Shown here one piece after another: positions 1-6,093 of a DNA stretch of 7,053 nt (the first letter of the stretch is position 1; each line of letters opens with the position of its first letter). The DNA lies in assembly GCA_013824215.1 (NCBI GenBank), contig PNNM01000057.1, positions 1 to 7,053 on the forward strand. Reading direction: 5' to 3'. This DNA comes from Coriobacteriaceae bacterium. Its GTDB lineage: Bacteria; Actinomycetota; Coriobacteriia; Anaerosomatales; D1FN1-002. The notes beneath the pieces are model-generated. The model was not told the origin of the DNA. It searched no databases and saw only the letters and a list, made by a program, of their open reading frames with translations. Made by a program: the position numbers and the translations under genes.

Positions 1-15
1 CTCGAAGAGCCGCCG

Positions 16-38
16 AGGGCCCCGTCTTGCGGGGCCTT
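16..38 (+). terminator. Terminator-like GC-rich hairpin
   Basis: A stem of nine pairs (16-24 with 30-38, including one G-T wobble) encloses the five-base loop TCTTG. The seven central pairs GGCCCCG/CGGGGCC are perfect. Only two T residues follow the G+C stem, so the U-tract is weak. The simplest reading is the intrinsic terminator of a gene ending left of the window. Its position just 8 bases before a strong Shine-Dalgarno also allows an attenuator role in the leader of the downstream gene. No stop codon of an upstream gene can be assigned within the window. Confidence 0.5.
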
Positions 39-46
39 CGCGCATC

Positions 47-54
47 AAGGAGGT
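47..54 (+). promoter_or_regulatory. Strong Shine-Dalgarno AAGGAGGT before GTG 61
   Basis: AAGGAGGT is a near-perfect anti-16S match, and six bases separate it from the GTG at 61, which is in frame with the large surface-protein gene. Using that start would put 49 residues in front of an otherwise normal signal peptide. An ATG at 56 is too close to the site and encodes only seven codons. The site is real as a sequence match, but whether it is used for this gene is uncertain. Confidence 0.45.
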
Positions 55-142
55 CATGTCGTGCCTTCGGACGAGGTGAGGGAGGCGGTGGCGATTGTGT
101 GGAGAAACAGGTCTGGCATGGCCGTCGCTGCAGACGGGCGCG

Positions 143-148
143 TAGCAT
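143..148 (+). promoter_or_regulatory. Candidate -10 hexamer TAGCAT upstream of the surface-protein gene
   Basis: TAGCAT lies 59 bases before the ATG at 208. The same hexamer stands before the fetA-like gene (4161) and the prenyl synthase gene (6043). No convincing -35 is seen; the nearest candidate, TGGCCG at 119-124, has an 18-base spacer and is weak. If it is used, transcription would begin near 155, so the transcript would exclude GTG 61 and support translation from ATG 208. Confidence 0.4.
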
Positions 149-207
149 CGGCCGCGCATCGGCAGATCACTGCGCGCGAGGGAACGACAGACAGGGCAGG
201 GCTGGAT

Positions 208-3200
208 ATGTCACTGAGGCGCAGGGCTCTCTCGCTCGCTACCGCCGTATTGCTGTTCGCCGCTTCGACACCCATAGAGGCGTTCGCGGCGAGCGTCCAG
301 GCCGTCTCCTTCTCCGATTCCACGCATGGGCTGATCTCCGGCGTCTACGGCAACCAGACCGGTTTCGTGAGCGTCTCGTCCGACGGAGGGGTGACGTGGC
401 ACGCGGTCCGCGTCCAGCCAGGCGCCGCGTACCTCGCTGGCGCTCTCGCCCCGGGCGGTACGCTCGCGCTGGTCCCGAACTGGTACGGCGGCACTGTGCT
501 GCGCAGTCCCGACTTCGGCGGAAACTGGGCGTCGTACGCGCTTCCGGTCGGTTCGCCGAGCGGGGCGCAAGTCCTCGGCGTCTCGATGGGCGACGCAACC
601 CACGGGTGGGCTGTCGGGAGCGCCAACTTCCAAGGCACGTGCGCCTCCATCTTCAACACCAACGACGGCGGGCTCACGTGGTCCAAGGGGTTCGAGGGCC
701 CGTTGTATCCACCTCCCACTCCAGAGGAGGAGCCGCCCGCGACGAACGCCGTGATGAACGGCGTCGACGGCGTTGACGGGTCGGTCGCGTACGCGGTGGG
801 GCACGAGTACTCGCCGACGGCGCGGTCGCTGGTCTACAAGACGAGCGACGGCGGCTCGACCTGGACGACGATGTACGCGGGCACCACGTCGCCGTGGAGC
901 CTGTACGCGATGGCTGCGGTCTCCGCCCCGGACTCCGGCACGGTGTACATCGCCGGTCCGAAGAAGATCATCAGGAAGTCCACGGACAGCGGGGCGAACT
1001 GGACGCAGGTCAGCGCGGGCACCATCTCGGAGACCCGGCGGTTCGCCGGGATCTCGATGGCCACGACGCAGGTCGGCTGGGCGGTCGGCTCGTGGGGCGC
1101 CGCCCAGGACCTCGGCATCATATGGCGCCTCTCCGAGGGCGGACCGAGCGAACAGGTCGCCAGCGGCATCCCGCCGCTCTACGATGTGACCGCGATCGAC
1201 ACCATGACCGCGATCGCGGTTGGCGAGAACGAGACCATCCTGCGCACCGCCGACGGCGGCGGGACGTGGACCGGGTCGACCGGTGCGGCTCCGCCGAGCG
1301 TAGCGATCGTGTCGCCTCCGAGCAGCGGCGTCGCCACGGGTGCGTCGGCCTCGATCAACGGGACGGCCACTGACGGACGCGGCGTGGGCGTGGCCGACGT
1401 GGATGTCCGCATCCGCCGCAACACCGGCGAGTACTGGAACGGCACGGCGTGGGTGAGCGGCGAGACCTGGCTGCAGGCGCAGACCGTGGACGGCTGGGAC
1501 CACTGGGCGTATGCGTGGTCGCTCCTCCCCGGCCAGAGCGGTGAGTACACACACTCCATCGATTGGCGCGCGATCGACGCCGCGGGCAACGAGGCCACGG
1601 CCGCGGGGACCACCGGCGTACGCGTCGACAACGTGATCCCGACGCTGTTGAGCGTGCAACCGATCGATGGCACGCACCTCCGTGCGACCTTCAGCGAGGC
1701 CCTCGCGACCGGCTCCGCAAGCTCCGCGAAGTTCACGCTCGACTCGGGCGGCACGGTCTCGGGGGCGTCTGTCGTGACCACCGCACCCACGCAGGTCGTC
1801 GTGACGACCTCGCAACTTTCATCCGGAGTGACCTACACGCTAAGTGCCGCCTCCGGCGCCGTGCGCGATGCCGCCGGCAACCCGAGCGCGTCGGGTTCCG
1901 GGCAGTTCGGTGTCAACGCCGGGCTGACCTTCGCCAAGAGCGTCTCGGCCACCGAGGTGGCGGCCGGTACCGCTATCAACTGCACGTACACCGTGAACAA
2001 CACCGGCAACGTGTCGCTCGCGTCCGTCTCCGTGGTCGACGACCGGCTGGGCGCGGTCTTCAGCGGGGTCTCGCTCGGGGCTGGTGCTTCGTTCACGGCG
2101 ACGCGCTCGACGGTGCCCACCGAGACCCGCAGCGGGGTGGCTACTGCGACCGGCACGGACGTCGTTCTCGGGTCGCTGCTGACCGCGAATGCGGGGGCGA
2201 CCGTCGCTGTGCGGCATCCGTCGATCGACATCACGAAGACCGCTGATGCCGCCGACGTCGCGACCGGGACTACGGTCAACTACACCTACCAGGTCAGGAA
2301 CACCGGCGACGTGACGCTGCACGGCGGTACGGTCGTCGACGACAAGCTCGGGCCGATCGGTTCGTTCGCGATGCTGGCGCCCGGAGCCTCGAGCGTCTTC
2401 AACGACTCCCAGGCGCTCAACCAGGACACCACCAACATCGCGACGGTGACCGCGTCCTACGGGACGTCCGGGACCCCGTTCTACGGCACGGTCTCGGCGG
2501 TGGATGCGGCTTCCGTCAACGTCGTGGCCGCCGCGCTGGACGTGCAACTGGTCGCCGACCACGCGGTCGTGCTCGCCGACACCGATGTGCTCTACACCTA
2601 CACCGTGACCAACACCGGCGACTACGCGCTCTCGGGCGTCACCGTCTCCGACAACGTGCTCGGCAGCATCATCACGTCGCGCACGCTGAACGTCGGGCAG
2701 TCCGCCACCGCCACGCGCACCGAGCCGGTCTCGTCCGACGTGACCCACAACGCGACCGCCTCCGGCGCGTTCGAAGGGGTGCCGGCGGGCGACAGCGCGA
2801 GCGTCTTCGTCGACGTCGTGGCGCCCGGCGTCTCGGTCGCCAAGTCCGCCGACACCTCGCGCGCCGCGGCCGGCCAGACGGTGCGCTACACCTACACCGC
2901 CACCAACAGCGGCGACACGACGCTCACAGGCGTCAGGCTCGTCGACGACAAGATCGGCGTCGTGCCCGCGGGCTGGACGCTGGCCCCTGGCGCCTCGCGC
3001 ACGACGAGCGCGACTTCCGTCCTTTCCACCACCACCAAGAACATCGTGGCGGTGACGGCCACCGACAGCGCGCTGGGCGGGCCGGTCTCGGCCCAAGCCA
3101 GCGCCACGGTCGTCGTGCGCAGACCCGCGCTCACACTGTCCAAGACGGCCGATGCGACACTGGTCGCGTCCGGGACGACCGTCGACTACGCCTACGTCAT

Positions 3201-4140
3201 CACCAACACGGGGGATGAGACGCTGTACGGCGGCACGGTCGTCGACGACAAGCTCGGGCCGATCGGCTCGTTCGCGATGCTGGCGCCCGGAGCCTTCAGC
3301 GTCTTCAACGACTCCCAGGCGCTGACGCAGGACACCACCAACATCGCGACGGTGACCGCGTCGTACGGGACCTCCGGGACCCCGTTCTACGGCGCCGTGT
3401 CCGCCACCGATGCGGTCTTCGTCGATGTCCCGGCTCCGGCGGTCTCGGTCACCAAAGCGGTCGACCGCACCTCGATCTACACCAACGAGCAGGTGACCTA
3501 CACCTTCACCGTCACCAACAGCGGCGACACGGCCCTCGCCGGCGTCACCCTCTCCGACGAGGCCCTGGGCTCGCTCGGCTCCACGTCCTCGATCCCGGCA
3601 GGCGGCACCTGGGTCGTCACGCGCAGCGTGGCGCTGTCGGCCTCCCAGTCCGCGGCGGCCTCCGTGACCGCCGAGTGTGCGGTGCTGCCCGGGACGTACG
3701 TCACGTCGCGCTCGGCCACGGTGACCGTGACCGTGAGCTCACCGCCCCCGCCGCCCCCGCCCGTGTACGAGCCTCCGCCCGTCGTGGTGCCCGTGACGCC
3801 TGCGCTTCCGGGCCACACGCTCTACACCCCGGTGGCGCCCTCCACCGTCTACTACGGACGCACCTTCACGATGTACGGCTTCCTGAAGCCACGTCACAAG
3901 GCGGGCCTGTACTCGGTGAAGCTCGAGGGGTACCGCTACGAGCGCCAGAGCAACGGCACGTACAAGTGGGTGCGCCGCGCGACCTGGTACGCGAAGAACT
4001 ACAACTACTCGACCTACACGAAGAGCATCAAGACCGGTGCGGTCCTGAAGCTGCGCGGCAAGTGGAAGGTCCGCGCGGTCCACACACACACCGGTTACCT
4101 GCCGAAGTACAGCGGCTACCGGTACTTCTACGTGAGGTAG
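208..4140 (+). CDS. Secreted multidomain surface protein: Asp-box/YCF48-like propeller, Ig-like domains, six DUF11/DUF7507-type repeats, cationic C-terminal domain
   Basis: This is a 1310-residue protein when started at ATG 208. That start gives a clean signal peptide: the basic SLRRR, a hydrophobic core, and likely cleavage after AFA near residue 27. Residues 30-357 hold Asp-box repeats of the S/T-x-D-x-G-x-x-W type at 57-64, 100-107, 151-158, 212-219, 258-265 and 347-354. GWAVG-like strands precede several of them, as in YCF48/BNR beta-propellers. A Pro/Glu-rich insertion lies near 168-180. Residues 362-476 look like an Ig-type domain with a YWNGTAW motif, and 477-569 like an SbsA/Big_5 Ig-like domain (TFSEAL, DAAGN). 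Residues 572-1177 are six repeats with the core YTYTVTNTGD, then a proline-rich stalk and a basic Tyr-rich terminal domain. There is no LPXTG and no C-terminal helix. The frame is open to the left edge, and GTG 61 with a strong Shine-Dalgarno is the alternative start. A surface or adhesion role is inferred; the ligand is unknown. Confidence 0.88.
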   Translation: MSLRRRALSLATAVLLFAASTPIEAFAASVQAVSFSDSTHGLISGVYGNQTGFVSVSSDGGVTWHAVRVQPGAAYLAGALAPGGTLALVPNWYGGTVLRSPDFGGNWASYALPVGSPSGAQVLGVSMGDATHGWAVGSANFQGTCASIFNTNDGGLTWSKGFEGPLYPPPTPEEEPPATNAVMNGVDGVDGSVAYAVGHEYSPTARSLVYKTSDGGSTWTTMYAGTTSPWSLYAMAAVSAPDSGTVYIAGPKKIIRKSTDSGANWTQVSAGTISETRRFAGISMATTQVGWAVGSWGAAQDLGIIWRLSEGGPSEQVASGIPPLYDVTAIDTMTAIAVGENETILRTADGGGTWTGSTGAAPPSVAIVSPPSSGVATGASASINGTATDGRGVGVADVDVRIRRNTGEYWNGTAWVSGETWLQAQTVDGWDHWAYAWSLLPGQSGEYTHSIDWRAIDAAGNEATAAGTTGVRVDNVIPTLLSVQPIDGTHLRATFSEALATGSASSAKFTLDSGGTVSGASVVTTAPTQVVVTTSQLSSGVTYTLSAASGAVRDAAGNPSASGSGQFGVNAGLTFAKSVSATEVAAGTAINCTYTVNNTGNVSLASVSVVDDRLGAVFSGVSLGAGASFTATRSTVPTETRSGVATATGTDVVLGSLLTANAGATVAVRHPSIDITKTADAADVATGTTVNYTYQVRNTGDVTLHGGTVVDDKLGPIGSFAMLAPGASSVFNDSQALNQDTTNIATVTASYGTSGTPFYGTVSAVDAASVNVVAAALDVQLVADHAVVLADTDVLYTYTVTNTGDYALSGVTVSDNVLGSIITSRTLNVGQSATATRTEPVSSDVTHNATASGAFEGVPAGDSASVFVDVVAPGVSVAKSADTSRAAAGQTVRYTYTATNSGDTTLTGVRLVDDKIGVVPAGWTLAPGASRTTSATSVLSTTTKNIVAVTATDSALGGPVSAQASATVVVRRPALTLSKTADATLVASGTTVDYAYVITNTGDETLYGGTVVDDKLGPIGSFAMLAPGAFSVFNDSQALTQDTTNIATVTASYGTSGTPFYGAVSATDAVFVDVPAPAVSVTKAVDRTSIYTNEQVTYTFTVTNSGDTALAGVTLSDEALGSLGSTSSIPAGGTWVVTRSVALSASQSAAASVTAECAVLPGTYVTSRSATVTVTVSSPPPPPPPVYEPPPVVVPVTPALPGHTLYTPVAPSTVYYGRTFTMYGFLKPRHKAGLYSVKLEGYRYERQSNGTYKWVRRATWYAKNYNYSTYTKSIKTGAVLKLRGKWKVRAVHTHTGYLPKYSGYRYFYVR
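2321..2487 (+). repeat. Near-identical repeat block, copy A (unit 2)
   Basis: By hand alignment this 167-base block matches 3227-3393 at 158 positions (about 95%), at a constant offset of 906 bases (302 codons). It covers VVDDKLGPIGSFAMLAPGA through SGTPFYG. Similarity falls sharply on both sides, although the offset stays in register upstream. Confidence 0.85.
3227..3393 (+). repeat. Near-identical repeat block, copy B (unit 5)
   Basis: This is the second copy of the block at 2321-2487. The nine differences are five synonymous third-position changes plus two altered codons (Ser to Phe in GASS/GAFS, and Asn to Thr in ALNQ/ALTQ). Units 3 and 4 between the copies lack this sequence. The pattern fits a block duplication of three units or a gene-conversion tract. 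Confidence 0.85.
3742..3798 (+). other. Proline-rich linker in the surface protein
   Basis: A run of seven prolines is followed by VYEPPPVVVPVTP, at about residues 1179-1197 of the 1310-residue form. It separates the repeat array from the C-terminal domain. Such segments commonly act as stiff spacers crossing or lying on the cell wall. The CCG/CCC codon run is the only low-complexity DNA in the gene. Confidence 0.75.
3805..4137 (+). other. Cationic, tyrosine-rich C-terminal domain of the surface protein
   Basis: These last 111 residues contain 17 Tyr and 21 Lys/Arg but only two Glu and no Asp, by direct count. Alternating aromatic and basic residues (YRYERQS, NYNYSTYTK, GYRYFYVR) and a GKWKVRA strand suggest a small beta-rich domain. 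It follows the proline linker at the extreme C-terminus, where a sortase signal or membrane anchor would otherwise sit. Non-covalent binding to anionic wall polymers is an inference. No named family is assigned. Confidence 0.6.
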
Positions 4141-4160
4141 GACCCGCACCACACGTGCGC

Positions 4161-4166
4161 TAGCAT
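4161..4166 (+). promoter_or_regulatory. Candidate -10 hexamer TAGCAT for the fetAB-like operon
   Basis: TAGCAT is preceded by CGTGCGC and lies in the 55-base gap between the surface-protein stop and the ATPase start. The same CGTGCG-TAGCATG arrangement recurs before the prenyl synthase gene. No good -35 is found at 16-18 bases; that position falls on the end of the upstream gene. A start near 4173 would leave a leader of about 23 bases. Confidence 0.45.
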
Positions 4167-4183
4167 GGGGCGACCCCGTTCGC

Positions 4184-4188
4184 GGAGG
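4184..4188 (+). promoter_or_regulatory. Shine-Dalgarno GGAGG supporting a TTG start
   Basis: GGAGG lies seven bases before the TTG at 4196. It decides the unusual TTG start of the ATPase gene, because no ATG or GTG lies at a suitable distance. Confidence 0.7.
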
Positions 4189-4195
4189 CTGCCCC

Positions 4196-4858
4196 TTGCT
4201 GTTCGATGCCCGAGGCATCACCGTCACCCTGCCCGGCGACGCCGGTCCCTGTCGCGTGCTCGACGGGGTCGACCTGGGACTCGCTGTCCGTGAGATCGTC
4301 GATGTCGTCGGTCCTTCGGGCTCGGGCAAGACCACACTGCTCCGGGCGCTCGCGAGGCTGCTCCCGGGCGCGACGGGGACGCTGACGCTGGCCGGCGAGC
4401 CCGCCGAGTCGGTCGAGCCTCACGTCTGGCGCACGCGGGTCACGCTCCTGCCCCAGCGCGCCGCGATCGTGGGCGGCACCGTGCGCGACAACCTGCTCCT
4501 GCCGTGGCGCCTGATGGTCCGCGCGCCCGGTGACACCCCCGCCGACTCCGTCCTGCGGCCCGCGCTCGACAACGTCGGTCTCGACGTCGACCTCGACCGC
4601 GACGCCTCCCGTCTCTCCGTCGGCCAGGCTGCGCGCGTGGCACTCCTGCGCGTGCTGCTCGCCCGCCCGCGCGTGTTGCTGCTCGACGAGCCGGACGCGA
4701 GTCTGGATCCGGCCTCGGCGGAGCAGGTCCGCGGGATGACGCGGGCGTTCGCCGAGGACGGCGGCGGTGTCGTGCGCGTGCGCCACCAGCCCTCCGACGA
4801 CCTTGCCTCGCGCCGCTTCCGCCTCGAGGGCGGGCGCCTCGCGGAGGTGGGGGCGTGA
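4196..4858 (+). CDS. fetA: ABC transporter ATP-binding protein, FetA/YbbL-like (putative iron exporter ATPase)
   Basis: This 220-residue cytoplasmic ATPase should power the membrane permease encoded next to it. Walker A is GPSGSGKT (39-46), the Q-loop is LLPQ (Gln87), the signature is LSVGQ (140-144), Walker B is VLLLDEP (160-166), the D-loop is SLD (169-171) and the switch His is probably His197. The stretch GGTVRDNLLLPW (93-104) resembles the DNL-x-x-PW element of E. coli FetA/YbbL, and the length is close to that family. The signature has Val in place of the usual second-position Gly (LSGGQ), and the H-loop context (RVRHQPSDD) differs from the common THD. The TTG start is backed by GGAGG. 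The stop overlaps the next gene by four bases, indicating coupled translation. Iron as substrate comes from E. coli FetAB; the cargo here is not shown by the sequence. Confidence 0.85.
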   Translation: MLFDARGITVTLPGDAGPCRVLDGVDLGLAVREIVDVVGPSGSGKTTLLRALARLLPGATGTLTLAGEPAESVEPHVWRTRVTLLPQRAAIVGGTVRDNLLLPWRLMVRAPGDTPADSVLRPALDNVGLDVDLDRDASRLSVGQAARVALLRVLLARPRVLLLDEPDASLDPASAEQVRGMTRAFAEDGGGVVRVRHQPSDDLASRRFRLEGGRLAEVGA

Positions 4859-5664
4859 ACGCCGCCGCGGGCGTCGTCCCGATCGGCTGGCTCGAACTTG
4901 CGCTCGCGACCGGCTTCATCCTCGCGACCGGCGCGCTGTCGCTCCGGCTCGGTCTGCGTCTCGAGAAGGACCTCGCGATCGCGGCCGCGCGAACCTACGC
5001 GCAGCTGCTCGCGCTCGGGTTCGTCCTGCGATGGGTGTTCGACGTCAACGCGTGGTGGCTCGTTGTCGGCCTGCTCGCGCTCATGGTGGCCGCCGCCGCG
5101 CGCGTCATCCTGAAGCGGGCGCCCGACGCGCCGAAGGGGCTGTTCGGCACGTCCGCATTCGCCGTCGCGCTCACCGGTTTCACTGTCACGTTCGCCGTCA
5201 CCGGGCTCGTCGTCCGCGTCCAGCCCTGGTACGACGCACGCTACGTCATCCCCATCGGCGGCATGGTGCTCGGCAACTCCATGACCGGCATCGCGCTGGC
5301 GATCGAGCGCACGTTCGCCGATCTCGACGCGCGCGCCGAGGAGATGCTGGCGCTCACCGCCCTCGGAGCTACCCGGTGGGAGGCGGCGGCGCCGTCGGTG
5401 CGCGCGGCGCTGCGGGCCGGACTCATCCCGACGATCGCTGCGATGTCGGCCGCCGGCATCGTCTTCATCCCGGGAATGATGACCGGGCAGATACTCGCCG
5501 GCGCGGACCCGCTGGAAGCCACCAAGTACCAGATCGTCGTCATGCTCATGGTCTCGGCCGCCACGGCGATCGGCGCCGTGACCGCCGTCATGCTCTCCTA
5601 CGGCCGCCGGTTCACCGCCGACGGCGTCTACCTCGAGAAAGGGTTCCGCGAAGATGCTCGATAG
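4855..5664 (+). CDS. fetB: UPF0014 family permease, FetB/YbbM-like (putative iron exporter membrane subunit)
   Basis: This is a 269-residue polytopic membrane protein with about seven hydrophobic segments (near 13-35, 42-62, 66-87, 98-122, 130-152, 188-214 and 226-248). Family hallmarks are IPIGGMVLGNSMTG (132-145) and the run IPGMMTGQILAG (205-216) followed by DP and then KYQ. LGATRWEAAAPSVR (170-183) resembles a coupling region facing the ATPase. In E. coli FetAB exports iron and aids oxidative-stress resistance, and the plant relatives ALS3/STAR2 act in aluminium tolerance. The GTG start shares the GTGA overlap with the upstream stop, and GGAGGT lies six bases before it, so the two subunits should be made together. 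The metal handled here is inferred from the family only. Confidence 0.88.
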   Translation: MNAAAGVVPIGWLELALATGFILATGALSLRLGLRLEKDLAIAAARTYAQLLALGFVLRWVFDVNAWWLVVGLLALMVAAAARVILKRAPDAPKGLFGTSAFAVALTGFTVTFAVTGLVVRVQPWYDARYVIPIGGMVLGNSMTGIALAIERTFADLDARAEEMLALTALGATRWEAAAPSVRAALRAGLIPTIAAMSAAGIVFIPGMMTGQILAGADPLEATKYQIVVMLMVSAATAIGAVTAVMLSYGRRFTADGVYLEKGFREDAR

Positions 5665-6004
5665 CCCTTGGGTGAGGCTCGTGAACAACTGGCTCCATGA
5701 CTTCAGCTCCGGCCTGTGGGGCAGCTGCGTGCTGGTCCTGTGGCTGCTCGAGCGCAGCTTGCCGGACACCCCGCCGGACGAGGCGGTCGCTTCCGTGCTC
5801 TTCGGCATCCAGTGGGTGTTCTGGTGGATCCTGCTCGCCGCGCTAGCTATCATCGCGCTCACCGGCGCGGTGCGACTGTTCTACTGGCGCAGCGCCACGC
5901 CCGCCGAGGAGCTGCCCGCCAAGCGGCCCGCGCTCATCGGCAAGCACATCGCGTTCCTCGGCATCTACGGACTCGGTACGTGGTGGGCCTGGACCCTGCT
6001 GTAG
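5654..6004 (+). CDS. Small integral membrane protein of unknown function, third gene of the fetAB-like operon
   Basis: This is a 116-residue protein, and I do not recognise the family with certainty. Three hydrophobic segments are seen (about 20-34, 47-77 and 95-115), rich in Trp (GLWGSC, WVFWWILL, GTWWAW). His15 (WLHDFSSGLW) lies just before the first segment and His98 (IGKHIAF) at the start of the third. With LTGAVRLFYW they loosely recall CopD-like or b-heme membrane proteins, but that is a weak resemblance. The ATG lies inside the fetB-like gene, overlapping its end by 11 bases; only a weak AAAGGG precedes it, so translation probably depends on coupling. In-frame GTGs at 5672 and 5681 are alternatives. 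Operon position suggests an accessory to the metal exporter or a redox/heme-binding partner; both are guesses. Confidence 0.78.
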   Translation: MLDSPWVRLVNNWLHDFSSGLWGSCVLVLWLLERSLPDTPPDEAVASVLFGIQWVFWWILLAALAIIALTGAVRLFYWRSATPAEELPAKRPALIGKHIAFLGIYGLGTWWAWTLL

Positions 6005-6019
6005 AGAGCAGGCCTGTCC

Positions 6020-6048
6020 TTGCCCGCGTCGAATCGTGCGGATAGCAT
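6020..6048 (+). promoter_or_regulatory. Candidate promoter of the prenyl synthase gene (TTGCCC - 17 nt - TAGCAT)
   Basis: A TTGCCC -35-like hexamer (6020-6025) and TAGCAT (6043-6048) are separated by an ideal 17 bases. They lie in the 89-base gap after the small membrane protein gene. The expected start near 6055 would give a leader of about 40 bases. This is the best-formed of the three TAGCAT promoters. No intrinsic terminator for the preceding operon is visible in the gap, so read-through is also possible. Confidence 0.55.
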
Positions 6049-6093
6049 GACCGGCGAGCCCGACCGCGCGCGAGCGCGAGCCTTCGGAGAGCG

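Larger units (their letters stand above)
1921..3738 (+). repeat. Six tandem DUF11/DUF7507-type repeat units within the surface protein
   Basis: Six units of about 99-103 codons start near 1921, 2218, 2527, 2824, 3121 and 3430. Each opens with a strand such as ITKTADA or VAKSADT. The core YTYxVxNTGD follows, then L-x-G-x-V-D-D-x-L-G, then a PGAS-like turn, and the unit closes with a strand ending in V/VV. Such beta-sandwich repeats usually form extended stalks on prokaryotic surface proteins. The units are clearly diverged except for part of units 2 and 5. Unit 1 carries a lone cysteine (INCTYT). Confidence 0.85.

Noticed and set aside
56..79. A seven-codon mini-ORF (ATG 56) after the strong Shine-Dalgarno, as a possible leader peptide
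   Set aside because: Only one or two bases separate the site from the ATG, too close for efficient initiation. GTG 61 fits the spacing better, and the peptide has no regulatory codon run.
211..1815. A long open frame of 534 codons on the minus strand opposite the surface-protein gene
   Set aside because: Its product is dominated by Arg, Gly, Ala and His without domain structure, as expected opposite a GC-rich gene. The plus-strand frame has clear domains and a signal peptide.
1840..3096. A 418-codon minus-strand frame opposite the repeat array
   Set aside because: Its apparent internal repetition simply mirrors the plus-strand repeats, and the composition is that of antisense shadow sequence.
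3742..3798. CCG/CCC-rich run considered as a tandem DNA repeat or CRISPR-like element
   Set aside because: It is simply the codon run for the proline linker. No spaced direct repeats of CRISPR type exist anywhere in the window.
4060..4140. Search for a sortase (LPXTG-type) signal at the C-terminus of the surface protein
   Set aside because: The terminal residues contain LPKYSG but no LPXTG, no hydrophobic segment and no positive tail arrangement, so sortase anchoring is not supported.
4167..4177. GGGG-CGA-CCCC hairpin as a terminator of the surface-protein gene
   Set aside because: The stem is only four pairs with no following T-run, and it lies after the candidate -10 of the next operon.
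4420..5862. A 480-codon minus-strand frame opposite the fetAB-like genes
   Set aside because: Low-complexity Arg/Asp/Glu/Ser-rich product with no recognisable domain, fully opposite well-supported transporter genes.
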